Source: Psychroserpens ponticola
Lineage (GTDB): Bacteria; Bacteroidota; Bacteroidia; Flavobacteriales; Flavobacteriaceae
Direction of reading: 5' to 3'
Assembly (NCBI RefSeq): GCF_023556315.2
Contig: NZ_CP116221.1
Location: forward strand, 1,251,001 to 1,315,000
DNA: 64,000 nt
In this document: positions 41,338 to 50,423 of the stretch, piece after piece
How positions within the stretch are numbered: position 1 is the first letter of the stretch
How the letters are laid out: each line of letters begins with the position of its first letter
The notes under the pieces: model-generated
The model's database searches: none
What the model was told of the DNA's origin: nothing
The model's input: only the letters and a program-made list of their open reading frames with translations
Position numbers and translations under genes: made by a program

Positions 41338-41453
41338 GGATTTATTTGTTTCTATTAAAAGTAAGAAATTTTATCGTAAAGTAAGAACTTATACCTTTTC
41401 ATAATACAAAATGAGATAAACAGACAAAATAAACTTTAAAAGGTAGTTTTTAA

Positions 41454-42287
41454 TTATTTATTAAGCTCTTGAAGTACTTCAAGACTCGTAACTTGAAGAT
41501 GTTTAGGGAGTTTGTTGAATTTTGGAAGCACAGCTAAATAACGATCTTCATTGGTTGTATAAACGTGTTTATATTGCACACCATTTTTTGTTGTTATCTG
41601 ATTAACAATATCTTTAATATATTCATCATGATGTACTAAATCTGTACTTCCTAAATGAAAAACGCCAGATTTATTTCGATTAATCATATAATGAATTTGT
41701 TGGGTAACCTTGGTATCGGTTGTTACATTCATGATAAGGTTTGGGAAAATTTCAATAGCAGTTTTATCTGCTAAATGCTGTTTCAGTTCTTTTAGTCTTG
41801 GTGATTGAACTCCTAAAACCATCGGAAGTCTTACAATTGCTGATTTTTTCTTTGGAAGGCGTAGCAGCATGTTTTCAATTTTTATTTTAAAATGCCCATA
41901 AATACTACCACTAAAGGTTTTGTCTAGCTCGTAACTTGGATACTTGCTGTAAGCATCAAATACATTAGCTGAAGATAGAAAAATGATTTTGCAATCATGT
42001 TCTAATACATATTCAGATATGTGTTGATGAGCAATAGTTTGCGCTTGAAAATCTCCTCGTAACGCAGAAATAATAATCGAAGGTTTAGTTGCTTCTAAAA
42101 CTTCATAGACATCATCTTGTTCAACATTATATTGCAAAAAATGATTGTTGCTTGTAAAGATTTTATGTGGAACTCTATAGGTGCCAAAAGTTTTAAAATA
42201 GGAGCATAATTCCTTATAAATTGCATTACCTATAAAGCCACTTGCACCAAGAATTAATATGCGATGTTTGCTTTCGTTCCCTTTCAT
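41454..42287 (-). CDS. SDR-family NAD(P)-binding protein, dTDP-4-dehydrorhamnose reductase-like
   Basis: 277 residues. Rossmann start RILILGASGFIGNAIYKEL (9-27) with the GxxGFIG pattern, then IIISALRGDF, IIFLSSANVFDAY, and SGSIYGHFKIKIENMLL where Y and K of YxxxK are visible. RmlD-like and atypical epimerase families share this layout. It could supply a deoxysugar or act outside sugar metabolism. It lies 24 nt after gcvT on the same strand, far from the glycan locus. Confidence 0.85.
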   Translation of the reverse strand: MKGNESKHRILILGASGFIGNAIYKELCSYFKTFGTYRVPHKIFTSNNHFLQYNVEQDDVYEVLEATKPSIIISALRGDFQAQTIAHQHISEYVLEHDCKIIFLSSANVFDAYSKYPSYELDKTFSGSIYGHFKIKIENMLLRLPKKKSAIVRLPMVLGVQSPRLKELKQHLADKTAIEIFPNLIMNVTTDTKVTQQIHYMINRNKSGVFHLGSTDLVHHDEYIKDIVNQITTKNGVQYKHVYTTNEDRYLAVLPKFNKLPKHLQVTSLEVLQELNK

Positions 42288-42311
42288 GAATCCTTACAAC
42301 AATAGCTAAAA

Positions 42312-43382
42312 CTATGCTTTATAAAATGGAAGTTTTACAACAGTAGCTGGAATTGTTTTTTTACGAATCTGAATGTTTATTTTACTATTCACATCTGCAA
42401 AAACTGCAGGTACATAACCTAATCCGATGCCTTTGTTTAAACTAGGTGACATGGTTCCGGAAGTTACGACTCCTATTGTTTTTCCGCTTGAATCAACAAT
42501 ATCATAACCATGACGAGGAATGCCTCTGTCGTCTAATTCAAAAGCAACTAATTTGCGTTCTGCGCCACGACGTTTTTCATCTTCTAAAGCTTCAGAATTT
42601 GTGAATGTTTTGGTGAACTTCGTAACCCAACCTAAACCAGCTTCTATAGGAGAGGTGGTATCATCAATATCATTTCCGTAAAGGCAATAACCCATTTCTA
42701 AACGCAACGTATCACGAGCAGCAAGACCAATGGGTTTTGCACCAGCTTCAACAACTTTATCCCAAACTTGTTTGACTTCAGTGTTTTTACAGTAGATCTC
42801 AAATCCGCCACTTCCAGTATAACCCGTTGCAGAAATAATCACATGATCTATACCTGCAAAATCACCAACCACAAAGTTGTAAAATTTTATTTCAGAAAGA
42901 TCATGACTAGAAAGTGTTTGCATAGCTTCAACCGCTTTTGGGCCTTGAATCGCTAATAGCGAATAATTTTCACTTAGATCTTTCATCTCTGCGCCTACAT
43001 CATTTTTAGATGAAATCCAGTTCCAATCTTTTTCAATATTACTAGCATTCACAACTAATAAATAGGTTTCTTCTTTGATTCTATAGATGATTAAATCGTC
43101 AACAATTCCACCAGTATCATTAGGTAAATAGCTGTATTGTGCTTTTCCAATAGTTAATTTTGATGCATCATTGCTACATGTTTTTTGAATTAAAGCAAGA
43201 GCATTTGGACCTTCGATTAAAAATTCTCCCATGTGAGACACATCAAAAACACCAACTCCAGTTCTTACGGCTTCATGTTCAATATTGACACCATCATACT
43301 GTACTGGCATATTATAACCAGCAAAAGGAACCATTTTTGCGCCTAATGCTTCGTGAGTTTCAGTTAAAGCTGTATTTTTCAT
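42312..43382 (-). CDS. gcvT: Glycine cleavage system aminomethyltransferase (T protein)
   Basis: 356 residues, standard length. Motifs: [30 protein letters not shown], the folate-binding [43 protein letters not shown] and [17 protein letters not shown]. With P, H and L proteins it releases ammonia from glycine and makes 5,10-methylene-tetrahydrofolate. The other gcv genes are not in the window. First gene of a two-gene operon with the SDR protein. Confidence 0.97.
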   Translation of the reverse strand: MKNTALTETHEALGAKMVPFAGYNMPVQYDGVNIEHEAVRTGVGVFDVSHMGEFLIEGPNALALIQKTCSNDASKLTIGKAQYSYLPNDTGGIVDDLIIYRIKEETYLLVVNASNIEKDWNWISSKNDVGAEMKDLSENYSLLAIQGPKAVEAMQTLSSHDLSEIKFYNFVVGDFAGIDHVIISATGYTGSGGFEIYCKNTEVKQVWDKVVEAGAKPIGLAARDTLRLEMGYCLYGNDIDDTTSPIEAGLGWVTKFTKTFTNSEALEDEKRRGAERKLVAFELDDRGIPRHGYDIVDSSGKTIGVVTSGTMSPSLNKGIGLGYVPAVFADVNSKINIQIRKKTIPATVVKLPFYKA

Positions 43383-43429
43383 GACATATAGATTTTAAAA
43401 GGCTAAATTTTACCTTTGAATTTTCATCA

Positions 43430-43437
43430 CAAATGTA
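43430..43437 (-). promoter_or_regulatory. Predicted -7 promoter box of gcvT
   Basis: Minus strand TACATTTG, exact TAnnTTTG match, predicted start near 43423 and leader about 40 nt. No glycine riboswitch-like fold is apparent in this short leader. Confidence 0.5.
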
Positions 43438-43524
43438 TCAAAATTATCTGTGTTATTTTAATACGAATTCGAATGAAATTCTTAATGTTTGTTAATTTGA
43501 ATAGCGAGTTTTGAAAGCACTAAT

Positions 43525-43953
43525 TTAATCCTTTAAGAGGTCTTCAAAATCGGTAAAGAAATTCTCAAATTTAGCCATGTTTGTATTGAAAAACGCCATC
43601 ACTTCTTGCCATGAGTTTTTATTATGAATGGATACTTTTTGTTCGAGAGGTACGTAGATTCTAGAGATTTCCTTTCCGTTGACTAAGTAATATTCTTCCT
43701 CAAAAATGGCTTCAGGTAAGTAATCGTCTAATAAAATGGATTTTAAAGACTGAAGTTTTTCCCAAGAATTGATTCGGTGTTCTAAATCATCTTCAAGATC
43801 TAATGCGACTAGTGCAGATTTTGTGTCAAAGTGAAATTTAAATGAAAAGCCTTTGATCTTTGTGTCATATAAAATCCACTTCCTTGGAAAGGATTTTCCG
43901 AAGCTGGTCCAAAATAACTCTCTTAATTGTCTTGATTCTTCTTTAGAGAACAT
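43525..43953 (-). CDS. DUF4268 domain-containing protein
   Basis: 142 residues. FSKEESRQLRELFWTSFGKS at the start and the middle segment FSFKFHFDTKSALVALDLE match DUF4268, a domain also found fused to restriction-type nucleases; here it stands alone with no nuclease motif. Acidic and aromatic, cytosolic. It starts 2 nt after the stop of the ZIP transporter gene, in an operon with that gene and a methyltransferase. Confidence 0.85.
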   Translation of the reverse strand: MFSKEESRQLRELFWTSFGKSFPRKWILYDTKIKGFSFKFHFDTKSALVALDLEDDLEHRINSWEKLQSLKSILLDDYLPEAIFEEEYYLVNGKEISRIYVPLEQKVSIHNKNSWQEVMAFFNTNMAKFENFFTDFEDLLKD

Positions 43954-43955
43954 AG

Positions 43956-44630
43956 TTAAATAAAATAAGCAATTCCAACACCTAAAATAATAGCAATGAG
44001 TTTAGATAAGTTGAATTTATGACCTTCACTAGATTCAAATAAAATAGTTGTAGAAATATGAAAAAAGATTCCAATTACAATAGCATTGATAGTATAAATA
44101 TGGTCTATAGCCAATTCTGATGTGTTAGAAATTAAAGTTCCTAATGGTGTCATTACTGTAAATACTAATAAGAAAAATATAATATGTAATTTACTGTAAT
44201 TGGATTGCAATAAAAACGCTGTTATTAAAGCTGCAATCGGAATTTTATGAATTAATACGCCATATACCATATCATTATGTTCATGAATAGGAAAACCTTC
44301 TAAGAAACTATGAATGCACAAACTAATAAATAATAACCACGGAAATACAGTTTCGTTTTTATGAATATGTACATGGCCATGTTCAGCACCTTTAGAGAAA
44401 AATTCCAAAATAATTTGAAGTAGAATGCCGCTCATAATATATAGGCCTGTAACTTTTGCCTCTAAGTGTTCATAAACTTCAGGTAATAAATCAAAAAGTG
44501 TTAATGCCAATAAAAAAGCACCACTAAAAGAAAGTAAAAGTTTCGTGTTTATGGTGTTTTGTTTTTTGTTGATTAGTGCCAAAATCACACCAATAACAAC
44601 TGCAAGAATGGGTAATAAATATGTATTCAT
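43956..44630 (-). CDS. ZIP-family metal ion transporter
   Basis: 224 residues, eight or so membrane segments. ZIP hallmarks: LFDLLPEVYEH in TM2, the variable loop with His (GAEHGHVHIHKNE), SLCIHSFLEGFPI (TM4, H and EG motif) and HKIPIAALITAFLL (TM5, HK motif). It imports zinc or another divalent cation, probably into the cytosol. Bacteroidota homologues lack a classical regulator nearby, as here. In operon with a methyltransferase upstream and DUF4268 downstream. Confidence 0.92.
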   Translation of the reverse strand: MNTYLLPILAVVIGVILALINKKQNTINTKLLLSFSGAFLLALTLFDLLPEVYEHLEAKVTGLYIMSGILLQIILEFFSKGAEHGHVHIHKNETVFPWLLFISLCIHSFLEGFPIHEHNDMVYGVLIHKIPIAALITAFLLQSNYSKLHIIFFLLVFTVMTPLGTLISNTSELAIDHIYTINAIVIGIFFHISTTILFESSEGHKFNLSKLIAIILGVGIAYFI

Positions 44631-44660
44631 TTTTTAATACTACTCAAATAAAATTATGGA

Positions 44661-45392
44661 CTATTTAAAAATCATTACTAAACGTTCAGATGTGTTTTTG
44701 TGAAATGCATTTAGCTTATAATCTCCAAAAACATCTAATAAATAAACTCCAGCTTTTTCAAACAAGATTTTAAAGTCATTTAAAGTCAACGCCCTTACAT
44801 GTTCTTGAAATTCATAATCTTCACCATTTGCATTAAAGGTTATGGTTTTAATGATATAACCATCTTCAACATGTCGTTTTTGGTGGAAGTCAATGCCTTC
44901 AACAGTTTTTACATTTTCGGCAACTAAATTATCGATAACAAAATCAGTATTCATGAAGTCAATGACTCCAAAACCATAGTCGTTTAAATTAGCTTTTATT
45001 GCTTTTATTGTCTTAAGGTTGTCATCTTCATTTTCAAAATATCCAAAACTAGTAAAGAGATTAAAAACGGCATCAAATGTTTTACCGTAAGGTTTACACA
45101 TATCATGCACATCAAAATGCAAGGTGTCATTTTCAAATTGTTTAGCGTAATCAATACTATTTTTAGATAAATCTACACCAGTTACATCATAACCTAAAGA
45201 ATTTAGATACATGGAGTGACGGCCTTTTCCGCAGGCAAGATCCAGAATTTTACCATGCTCAGGAACGTTTAAATATTCCGTTAGGTTGTCCATAAACAAT
45301 TGTGCTTCACTATGATCTCTATCCTTATAAAGAATATGATAAAATGGTGAGTCAAACCAAGATGCGTACCATTGTTGTGTGTCTTCTGCCAT
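44661..45392 (-). CDS. Class I SAM-dependent methyltransferase
   Basis: 243 residues. KILDLACGKGRHSMYLNSLG (about 44-63) is motif I, VTGVDLSKNSIDYAK motif II, and FDAVFNLFTSFGYF motif IV. Substrate unknown; the size and SFGYF motif resemble small-molecule methyltransferases. Its promoter box TATTTTTG (45449 to 45442) faces a mirror-image box for the divergent THUMP gene. A hairpin TTCCCAT/ATGGGAA (45399-45416) ends 6 nt upstream of the start codon and could mask the ribosome binding site. Confidence 0.88.
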   Translation of the reverse strand: MAEDTQQWYASWFDSPFYHILYKDRDHSEAQLFMDNLTEYLNVPEHGKILDLACGKGRHSMYLNSLGYDVTGVDLSKNSIDYAKQFENDTLHFDVHDMCKPYGKTFDAVFNLFTSFGYFENEDDNLKTIKAIKANLNDYGFGVIDFMNTDFVIDNLVAENVKTVEGIDFHQKRHVEDGYIIKTITFNANGEDYEFQEHVRALTLNDFKILFEKAGVYLLDVFGDYKLNAFHKNTSERLVMIFK

Positions 45393-45441
45393 GTTTACTT
45401 CCCATTGTCATGGGAATCCTTTTAATTCTTCTATTAAGCCA

Positions 45442-45460
45442 CAAAAATACTTTATTTTTG
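45442..45460. promoter_or_regulatory. Palindromic back-to-back divergent promoter
   Basis: CAAAAATA-CTT-TATTTTTG is a perfect inverted repeat whose arms are two exact -7 boxes, one per strand, for the methyltransferase (45392, minus) and the THUMP methyltransferase (45481, plus). With only 3 bp between them, RNA polymerase cannot occupy both at once. Confidence 0.6.
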
Positions 45461-45480
45461 CTATCTATTAGTCGTATCGT

Positions 45481-46638
45481 ATGGAGAATAATTATAAAAT
45501 GGTAGCCAAAACATTGTTTGGTTTTGAAGATTTATTAGAACGTGAACTTATTCAATTGGGAGCGATTCATGTAAAAAAAGGGGTTCGTAATGTTAGTTTT
45601 GAAGGCGATAAAGGCTTTATGTACAAAGCAAATTTGGCATTGCGTACTGCCATAAAAATTCTAAAACCTATTCATACTTTTAAGGTACGAAATGAACAAG
45701 ATCTTTACGATAATATCTACAAAATGTCTTGGGGAAATTATCTAAAGCCTACAGGTACTTTAGCGGTTGATGCCACTGTTAATTCTCAAGTATTTACACA
45801 TTCATTATATATTGCTCAAAAAACAAAAGATGCTATTGTTGATAAATTTAGAGACACCGATGGACAACGACCAAATGTAGATTTGAAATTTCCTGACGTT
45901 AAAATTAATGTGCACATCGATAGAAATACCTGTAATATCTCTTTAGATTCATCTGGAGATTCATTACATAAAAGAGGTTATAAAACGGCTACTAATATTG
46001 CGCCAATAAATGAAGTTCTTGCAGCTGGTTTAGTGATGCTTTCAGGTTGGGATGGACAATCAGATTTTATGGATCCAATGTGTGGTAGTGGAACTATTTT
46101 AGCTGAAGCCGCTATGATTGCATGTAATATTCCACCAAACTTGATGCGTAAAGAGTTTGCTTTTGAACGTTGGGCAGATTGGGATGTTGATTTATTTGAA
46201 AAAATTGAAGAATCATTACTTAATAAAACTAGAGATTTTCATCATAAGATTATTGGTTATGATAAGTCACCAAGTGCTGTTTCAAAGGCTCAAGCAAATA
46301 TTGAAAACGCAAAATTAGAAGATTTTGTTCATATACAACATGAAGATTTCTTTAAGACTCGAAAATCTGGAGACGACAAATTACACATGGTGTTTAATCC
46401 GCCTTATGGTGAACGATTAGATATTGATATGGAAAGCTTTTATCAAGATATTGGAGACACCTTAAAACAAGGCTATCCAGGAACTGATGCATGGTTTATT
46501 ACATCAAATTTAGATGCTTTAAAACATGTAGGTTTACGTCCTTCACGAAAAATCCATTTGGTTAATGCAAAGCTAGAAGCACGTTTAGTAAAATATGTAA
46601 TGTACGAAGGAAGTAAGAAAGGGAAGTATATGAACTAG
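45481..46638 (+). CDS. THUMP-domain class I SAM-dependent RNA methyltransferase
   Basis: 385 residues. A THUMP RNA-binding domain fills about 45-155 (LYDNIYKMSWGNYL, VFTHSLYIAQKTKDAIVDKF), followed by the Rossmann methyltransferase: DPMCGSGTILAEAAMIA (motif I) and FNPPYGERLD (NPPY catalytic motif). It corresponds to the N-terminal RlmL half (m2G2445 of 23S rRNA) rather than the RlmKL fusion of E. coli. Start supported by the -7 box 20 bp upstream. Confidence 0.92.
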   Translation: MENNYKMVAKTLFGFEDLLERELIQLGAIHVKKGVRNVSFEGDKGFMYKANLALRTAIKILKPIHTFKVRNEQDLYDNIYKMSWGNYLKPTGTLAVDATVNSQVFTHSLYIAQKTKDAIVDKFRDTDGQRPNVDLKFPDVKINVHIDRNTCNISLDSSGDSLHKRGYKTATNIAPINEVLAAGLVMLSGWDGQSDFMDPMCGSGTILAEAAMIACNIPPNLMRKEFAFERWADWDVDLFEKIEESLLNKTRDFHHKIIGYDKSPSAVSKAQANIENAKLEDFVHIQHEDFFKTRKSGDDKLHMVFNPPYGERLDIDMESFYQDIGDTLKQGYPGTDAWFITSNLDALKHVGLRPSRKIHLVNAKLEARLVKYVMYEGSKKGKYMN

Positions 46639-46672
46639 TTGGCATTTGCCTTTTTTATCTTAGAGATAATAG

Positions 46673-46680
46673 TAACTTTG
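46673..46680 (+). promoter_or_regulatory. Predicted -7 promoter box of the phosphoethanolamine transferase operon
   Basis: TAACTTTG, exact TAnnTTTG match, 22 bp before the GTG start at 46703. Confidence 0.5.
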
Positions 46681-46702
46681 AGAATACTATAAATTAAATT
46701 TT

Positions 46703-48328
46703 GTGCTAAAAGGCTTTTTTCAAAAATCTTACAAGAAGTATTTACCTTTTTTATTGGTATTCTTTTACCCTTGGATATGCCTTAGTATTGTTGGGTTTTT
46801 TGAAATTCCTTTTTTTAAAAATTACCTTAAGGAGATTATTGGGTTTGGATTACTTTCAATTATTTTATTTAGCATTTTAATTCTTGCGAAAAATAGAATG
46901 AAATGGTTGCGACTGTTTTTTATGTTTTTGTTGTCTTTTTTAGTTTTCGTAAAACTTAGTTTTCATCATCATTACAGTGTTAAATTATCCTCTTCTGCTT
47001 GGTTTGTAATTTTAGAAACACATTCTTCAGAAGCCTTAAGTTTTTTAAATAATTATTTTGATGTTTATACCATCATTCTTTTAGTAATCGCTTTGTTACC
47101 ATGTGTTGTTTTAGCGTTTTCTAAAGTGTTTAAGACCAAGTGTTATAAATTATTTGACTCGATAACTTCTTTTAAAACGAATGTTGCTTTATGTGTTTTG
47201 ATACTAGTTTCGAGTATTGGAATTTGTATAAAATTCAATAAAGAAAACTTTTTGTTGATGAGTTTATCTTCATATAAAGAATACCAAATTGTGAAAAAAC
47301 AGTTTGAAACGGAATTGGCTCAGAAAACAAGTGAACATTTAAAAGTTATATCTTCAATTGAAGAACCTCAAACCTATGTCGTTGTAATTGGTGAGTCTAC
47401 ATCATCTTGGCATATGCAATTGTATGGTTATGAAAGAGAAACTAATCCTAGACTTTCAGAAATTAAAGATGAGCTTTTTGTATTTGATAGTGTTATTGCA
47501 CCTAATGTGCATACCGTTTTGGCTTTAGAAAAAATATTGACATTTTCAGATTATAAAACACCTAACAAAAATGACAATGCTTCAATAATTCAGCTTGCCA
47601 ATCAAGCAGGTTTTACGACATATTGGATTTCTAGCCAACGACCAATCGGTATTCATGAAAGTGTTGCGGCAACAATTGCGAGAGCTTCAGATAAAAGAGT
47701 ATATACGAATACTGAGGATTATAATTACCAGATTTTGGACAACAGTTTATTGCCAGAATTGGATGTAATTTTAAATGATGAACATAAAAAAAGAGTGATT
47801 TTTGTGCATCTTATAGGAACTCATATTCCATATGATAAGCGGTATACTAAATCATTTGATTATTTTAATGATGAAAATATAAATTCAAAATTCAAGAATG
47901 AAAAGGTCATTAAAATTGTAAACGCCTATGATAATGCAACACGATATAACGATCATATTGTGAGATCTATAATTGAAAAAGTAAAAGCAAAACAAACCAT
48001 AAGTTATGTGACTTACTTATCTGATCATGGAGATGAAGTATATGACACTAAGGATTTTCTTGGTCATAATGAATATCATGCCACACGACCAATGTATGAA
48101 GTGCCATTTATAGTCTGGTTTTCTGATCTTTATAAAAATAAAATTGGAAACTATAACAATAGAGCAATTGTGCAAAGGCCTTATATATTAGAAGATTTTA
48201 TTTATAGTTTCTCTGAAATAAGCCAAATTCAATTTAAAGGTTTCGATGAAAGGAAGAGTATTTTTAATCCTAACTTCACTAAAAAAACACGATGGATTAA
48301 GAAAAATATAGATTATGATAATAGGTGA
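46703..48328 (+). CDS. Lipid A/LPS phosphoethanolamine transferase (EptA/CptA type)
   Basis: 541 residues, GTG start at 46703. Residues 1-185 contain about five membrane helices; 215-530 form a periplasmic sulfatase/alkaline-phosphatase domain: VVVIGESTSSWHMQLYGYER (metal Glu and Thr/Ser nucleophile), HLIGTHIPYDKRY and YLSDHGDEVYDTKDFLGHNE with the zinc-binding Asp-His pair. It transfers phosphoethanolamine from phosphatidylethanolamine to lipid A or core sugar. The GEST motif resembles CptA more than EptA. The downstream phosphodiesterase-fold gene overlaps its end by 14 nt. Confidence 0.92.
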   Translation: MLKGFFQKSYKKYLPFLLVFFYPWICLSIVGFFEIPFFKNYLKEIIGFGLLSIILFSILILAKNRMKWLRLFFMFLLSFLVFVKLSFHHHYSVKLSSSAWFVILETHSSEALSFLNNYFDVYTIILLVIALLPCVVLAFSKVFKTKCYKLFDSITSFKTNVALCVLILVSSIGICIKFNKENFLLMSLSSYKEYQIVKKQFETELAQKTSEHLKVISSIEEPQTYVVVIGESTSSWHMQLYGYERETNPRLSEIKDELFVFDSVIAPNVHTVLALEKILTFSDYKTPNKNDNASIIQLANQAGFTTYWISSQRPIGIHESVAATIARASDKRVYTNTEDYNYQILDNSLLPELDVILNDEHKKRVIFVHLIGTHIPYDKRYTKSFDYFNDENINSKFKNEKVIKIVNAYDNATRYNDHIVRSIIEKVKAKQTISYVTYLSDHGDEVYDTKDFLGHNEYHATRPMYEVPFIVWFSDLYKNKIGNYNNRAIVQRPYILEDFIYSFSEISQIQFKGFDERKSIFNPNFTKKTRWIKKNIDYDNR

Positions 48329-49064
48329 CAATAGAAAGAAACTCGTCAAAATTGTGCTTGGTGTTTTGCTGCTATTAGTGGTTTATAAACTAAATCCATA
48401 CCGAATTCAATTTATAGGGCATTATGACAAAATATGGGCTCATCGTGTGAATAGTACAGAAAAACTAGAGTCTGCGGTAGACTATTTTAAAGGTGTTGAA
48501 TTAGATTTAGTTTTTGATTCTGTTACAAATAAATTAGATGTTAATCATCCTCCTGTAAAGTCTATAGGATTAAACTTTCAAACCTATTTGTCTAAGATTA
48601 TAATTACTGAAAAGCCTTATTTGTGGTTGGATATAAAAAACTTGAATCATGAAACAGCAGAAGATATTTATTCAAGACTCACTAATTTAGTTGAAAATTA
48701 TAAGTATCCTAAAGAAAAAATTCTTGTCGAAACCAGATATCCTGAGGCATTGTTTAAATTCTCACAATATGGATTTATGACAAGTTATTACCTCGATTAT
48801 AAAATTGAAAATTTGAAAGGTGATGCCGCAAAAAATGAGGCTAGTAAAATTAGTTCTATTTTAAAAAATCAACCTGAAATTGGGATATCTTCAAGTTATC
48901 ATGGTTATGATTTTATGACAGAATTTTTTCCAAATAAAACAAAATATATTTGGGTTTTAACGCCAAGGTTTCATTCAGATTTTTTTAAAATAAGACGAAT
49001 GCTTGATGATCAGACAGTAAGCGTCGTTTTAGTGAGGTACAATGCTTCAGAAGGCAATAGGTAA
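48315..49064 (+). CDS. Membrane-anchored phosphodiesterase-fold protein, menorin/FAM151-like
   Basis: 249 residues. One N-terminal transmembrane helix (about 10-26), then WAHRVNSTEKLESAVD, GVELDLVF and KLDVNHPP: the HxxNS, ExD and HPP pattern of the FAM151/menorin branch of the PLC-like phosphodiesterase (GDPD-related) superfamily. Later strands KPYLWLDIKN and KILVETRYP fit a TIM barrel with metal residues. It overlaps the phosphoethanolamine transferase gene by 14 nt, so a role in surface lipid or headgroup turnover is plausible. Enzymatic activity is untested and the family assignment is mine. Confidence 0.6.
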   Translation: MIIGDNRKKLVKIVLGVLLLLVVYKLNPYRIQFIGHYDKIWAHRVNSTEKLESAVDYFKGVELDLVFDSVTNKLDVNHPPVKSIGLNFQTYLSKIIITEKPYLWLDIKNLNHETAEDIYSRLTNLVENYKYPKEKILVETRYPEALFKFSQYGFMTSYYLDYKIENLKGDAAKNEASKISSILKNQPEIGISSSYHGYDFMTEFFPNKTKYIWVLTPRFHSDFFKIRRMLDDQTVSVVLVRYNASEGNR

Positions 49065-49589
49065 TTAATAGTTTGCTTTAAGCGTTTTGGTATGATGTTC
49101 AATATGATGAGCTGTCCACATGATAATTTCCCGAATAGGCATTTTACCCATTAGTGGATGTGGAAGTATTAATGAATCTAAATTTTTGTCGGATATTTTT
49201 CTTGTTTTATACTGAAGTTTTTTGCTTTCGACCTGTAAACGATCCAACAAATATTGCTTTTCTGTTAAAGCTGGAATTTCCATGTTTTTTGATGGTCCAT
49301 ATGTTTTTCCTTTCACATCTTTTAAGCGTTCTTGATACCGATTAATAACGGTTTGGTAATCTCTAAGGCCTCTATTGGTTTTTCCAAATTTATATCGCAA
49401 TACAAATTTAGGCATGCTCAATGCACTATTTAAGGGCTTGATACTTTGAAGCAGATGTAAGGCGTGTTGGCCTGTTGTCCATTTACCTTTAGGACCAGTT
49501 GTCCATTTGTCATCTTCTTGTTCTGAAATCCAACGGACTAATGCGTTGTTTTTTTCTTCTATCAGTTCTGCAATAGCGTCTTTATCCAT
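49065..49589 (-). CDS. DinB-family protein
   Basis: 174 residues in a four-helix-bundle layout with the three expected metal-binding His: TGQHALHLLQSI near 45-56 and the C-terminal MWTAHHIEHHTKTLK. DinB-like proteins of this kind include thiol transferases and stress proteins; no activity is defined for this branch. Cytosolic. It abuts the phosphodiesterase-fold gene tail to tail with no gap. Confidence 0.88.
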   Translation of the reverse strand: MDKDAIAELIEEKNNALVRWISEQEDDKWTTGPKGKWTTGQHALHLLQSIKPLNSALSMPKFVLRYKFGKTNRGLRDYQTVINRYQERLKDVKGKTYGPSKNMEIPALTEKQYLLDRLQVESKKLQYKTRKISDKNLDSLILPHPLMGKMPIREIIMWTAHHIEHHTKTLKANY

Positions 49590-49673
49590 AGAGCTTCCTT
49601 TTACTTATGGAAAAGATATAAAATATTTATGGATTTTGTATGATATGTGTTATTTGTAAATAAGAAAGAAATT

Positions 49674-50423
49674 CTATTCTTCCTTGTCGACCACCACTTT
49701 TTTATCCTTTTTGATTATAGGTATTAGGTAAGATAAATTATATCCAAAGCCGATACCAAAGCGTCCACTATCGTAAGTTCTATTAAAACCTGGTATGTAT
49801 AAGTTTTCAAAATCATCAGGTACATCTTCATTGATTAAACTTTTAATTTGAACATTGAGACCTAAAAATAAATTGCTAAACAATTCTGCTTTAATTCCTA
49901 TAATAATTTCTGCCCAAATAGCTGTTAGTCCATCAATTTCTCTTGCTTCTTCAGAAGACAATTGAGTAGGCCAATATTGATTGGTATTATATATTGTATA
50001 ATTATCTAAGTTTTGAGTAAAAGAACTAGCTCCAGCACGAAAACCAAAATAAATCATATTTTGCATGTCAAGCCAATTTTGAAAAGAATTATAATCAATA
50101 CCAGCTTTAAAATAACTACCATTTGCAGTCACACTTAAGAAATCTGTTGATATGGAGCGTTTTTCATTTCCTAATTCACCAGCTAAATATAGTTTTTTTG
50201 TCAATCTATAATCTCCAGAAATTTCAAAACCTGTATAGTCGTCATCGATAACAGTTCTAATTAATCTACCTAAATCGACACCTAGACGTAATCCATATTT
50301 TTGTTTATAAATTAGGGTGTCAGTAGTCGTTTCTCCATCAATTGATTCTTGAGCATTTAAAATACTACAGAAGAGAAAGAGGCAACTACTAATGGAAAAA
50401 ATTAAAATGTGTCGTTGTTTCAT
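49674..50423 (-). CDS. DUF6048-type outer membrane beta-barrel-like protein
   Basis: 249 residues from the ATG at 50423 (MKQRHILIFSISSCLFLF), with a signal peptide ending NAQE; the frame also opens 7 codons earlier. The body alternates amphipathic strands (LGRLIRTVIDDDYTGFEI, SYFKAGIDYNSF, MIYFGFRAGASSF, WAEIIIGIKAELF) as in small outer-membrane barrels. It overlaps the end of the DUF6452 gene by 35 nt. The rlmD-DUF6452-DUF6048 order recurs in Flavobacteriaceae as I recall; function unknown. Confidence 0.8.
   Translation of the reverse strand: MKQRHILIFSISSCLFLFCSILNAQESIDGETTTDTLIYKQKYGLRLGVDLGRLIRTVIDDDYTGFEISGDYRLTKKLYLAGELGNEKRSISTDFLSVTANGSYFKAGIDYNSFQNWLDMQNMIYFGFRAGASSFTQNLDNYTIYNTNQYWPTQLSSEEAREIDGLTAIWAEIIIGIKAELFSNLFLGLNVQIKSLINEDVPDDFENLYIPGFNRTYDSGRFGIGFGYNLSYLIPIIKKDKKVVVDKEE

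Noticed and set aside
43383-43524. Glycine riboswitch in front of gcvT
   Set aside because: The predicted leader is only about 40 nt, too short for a glycine aptamer, and no paired conserved motifs are visible.
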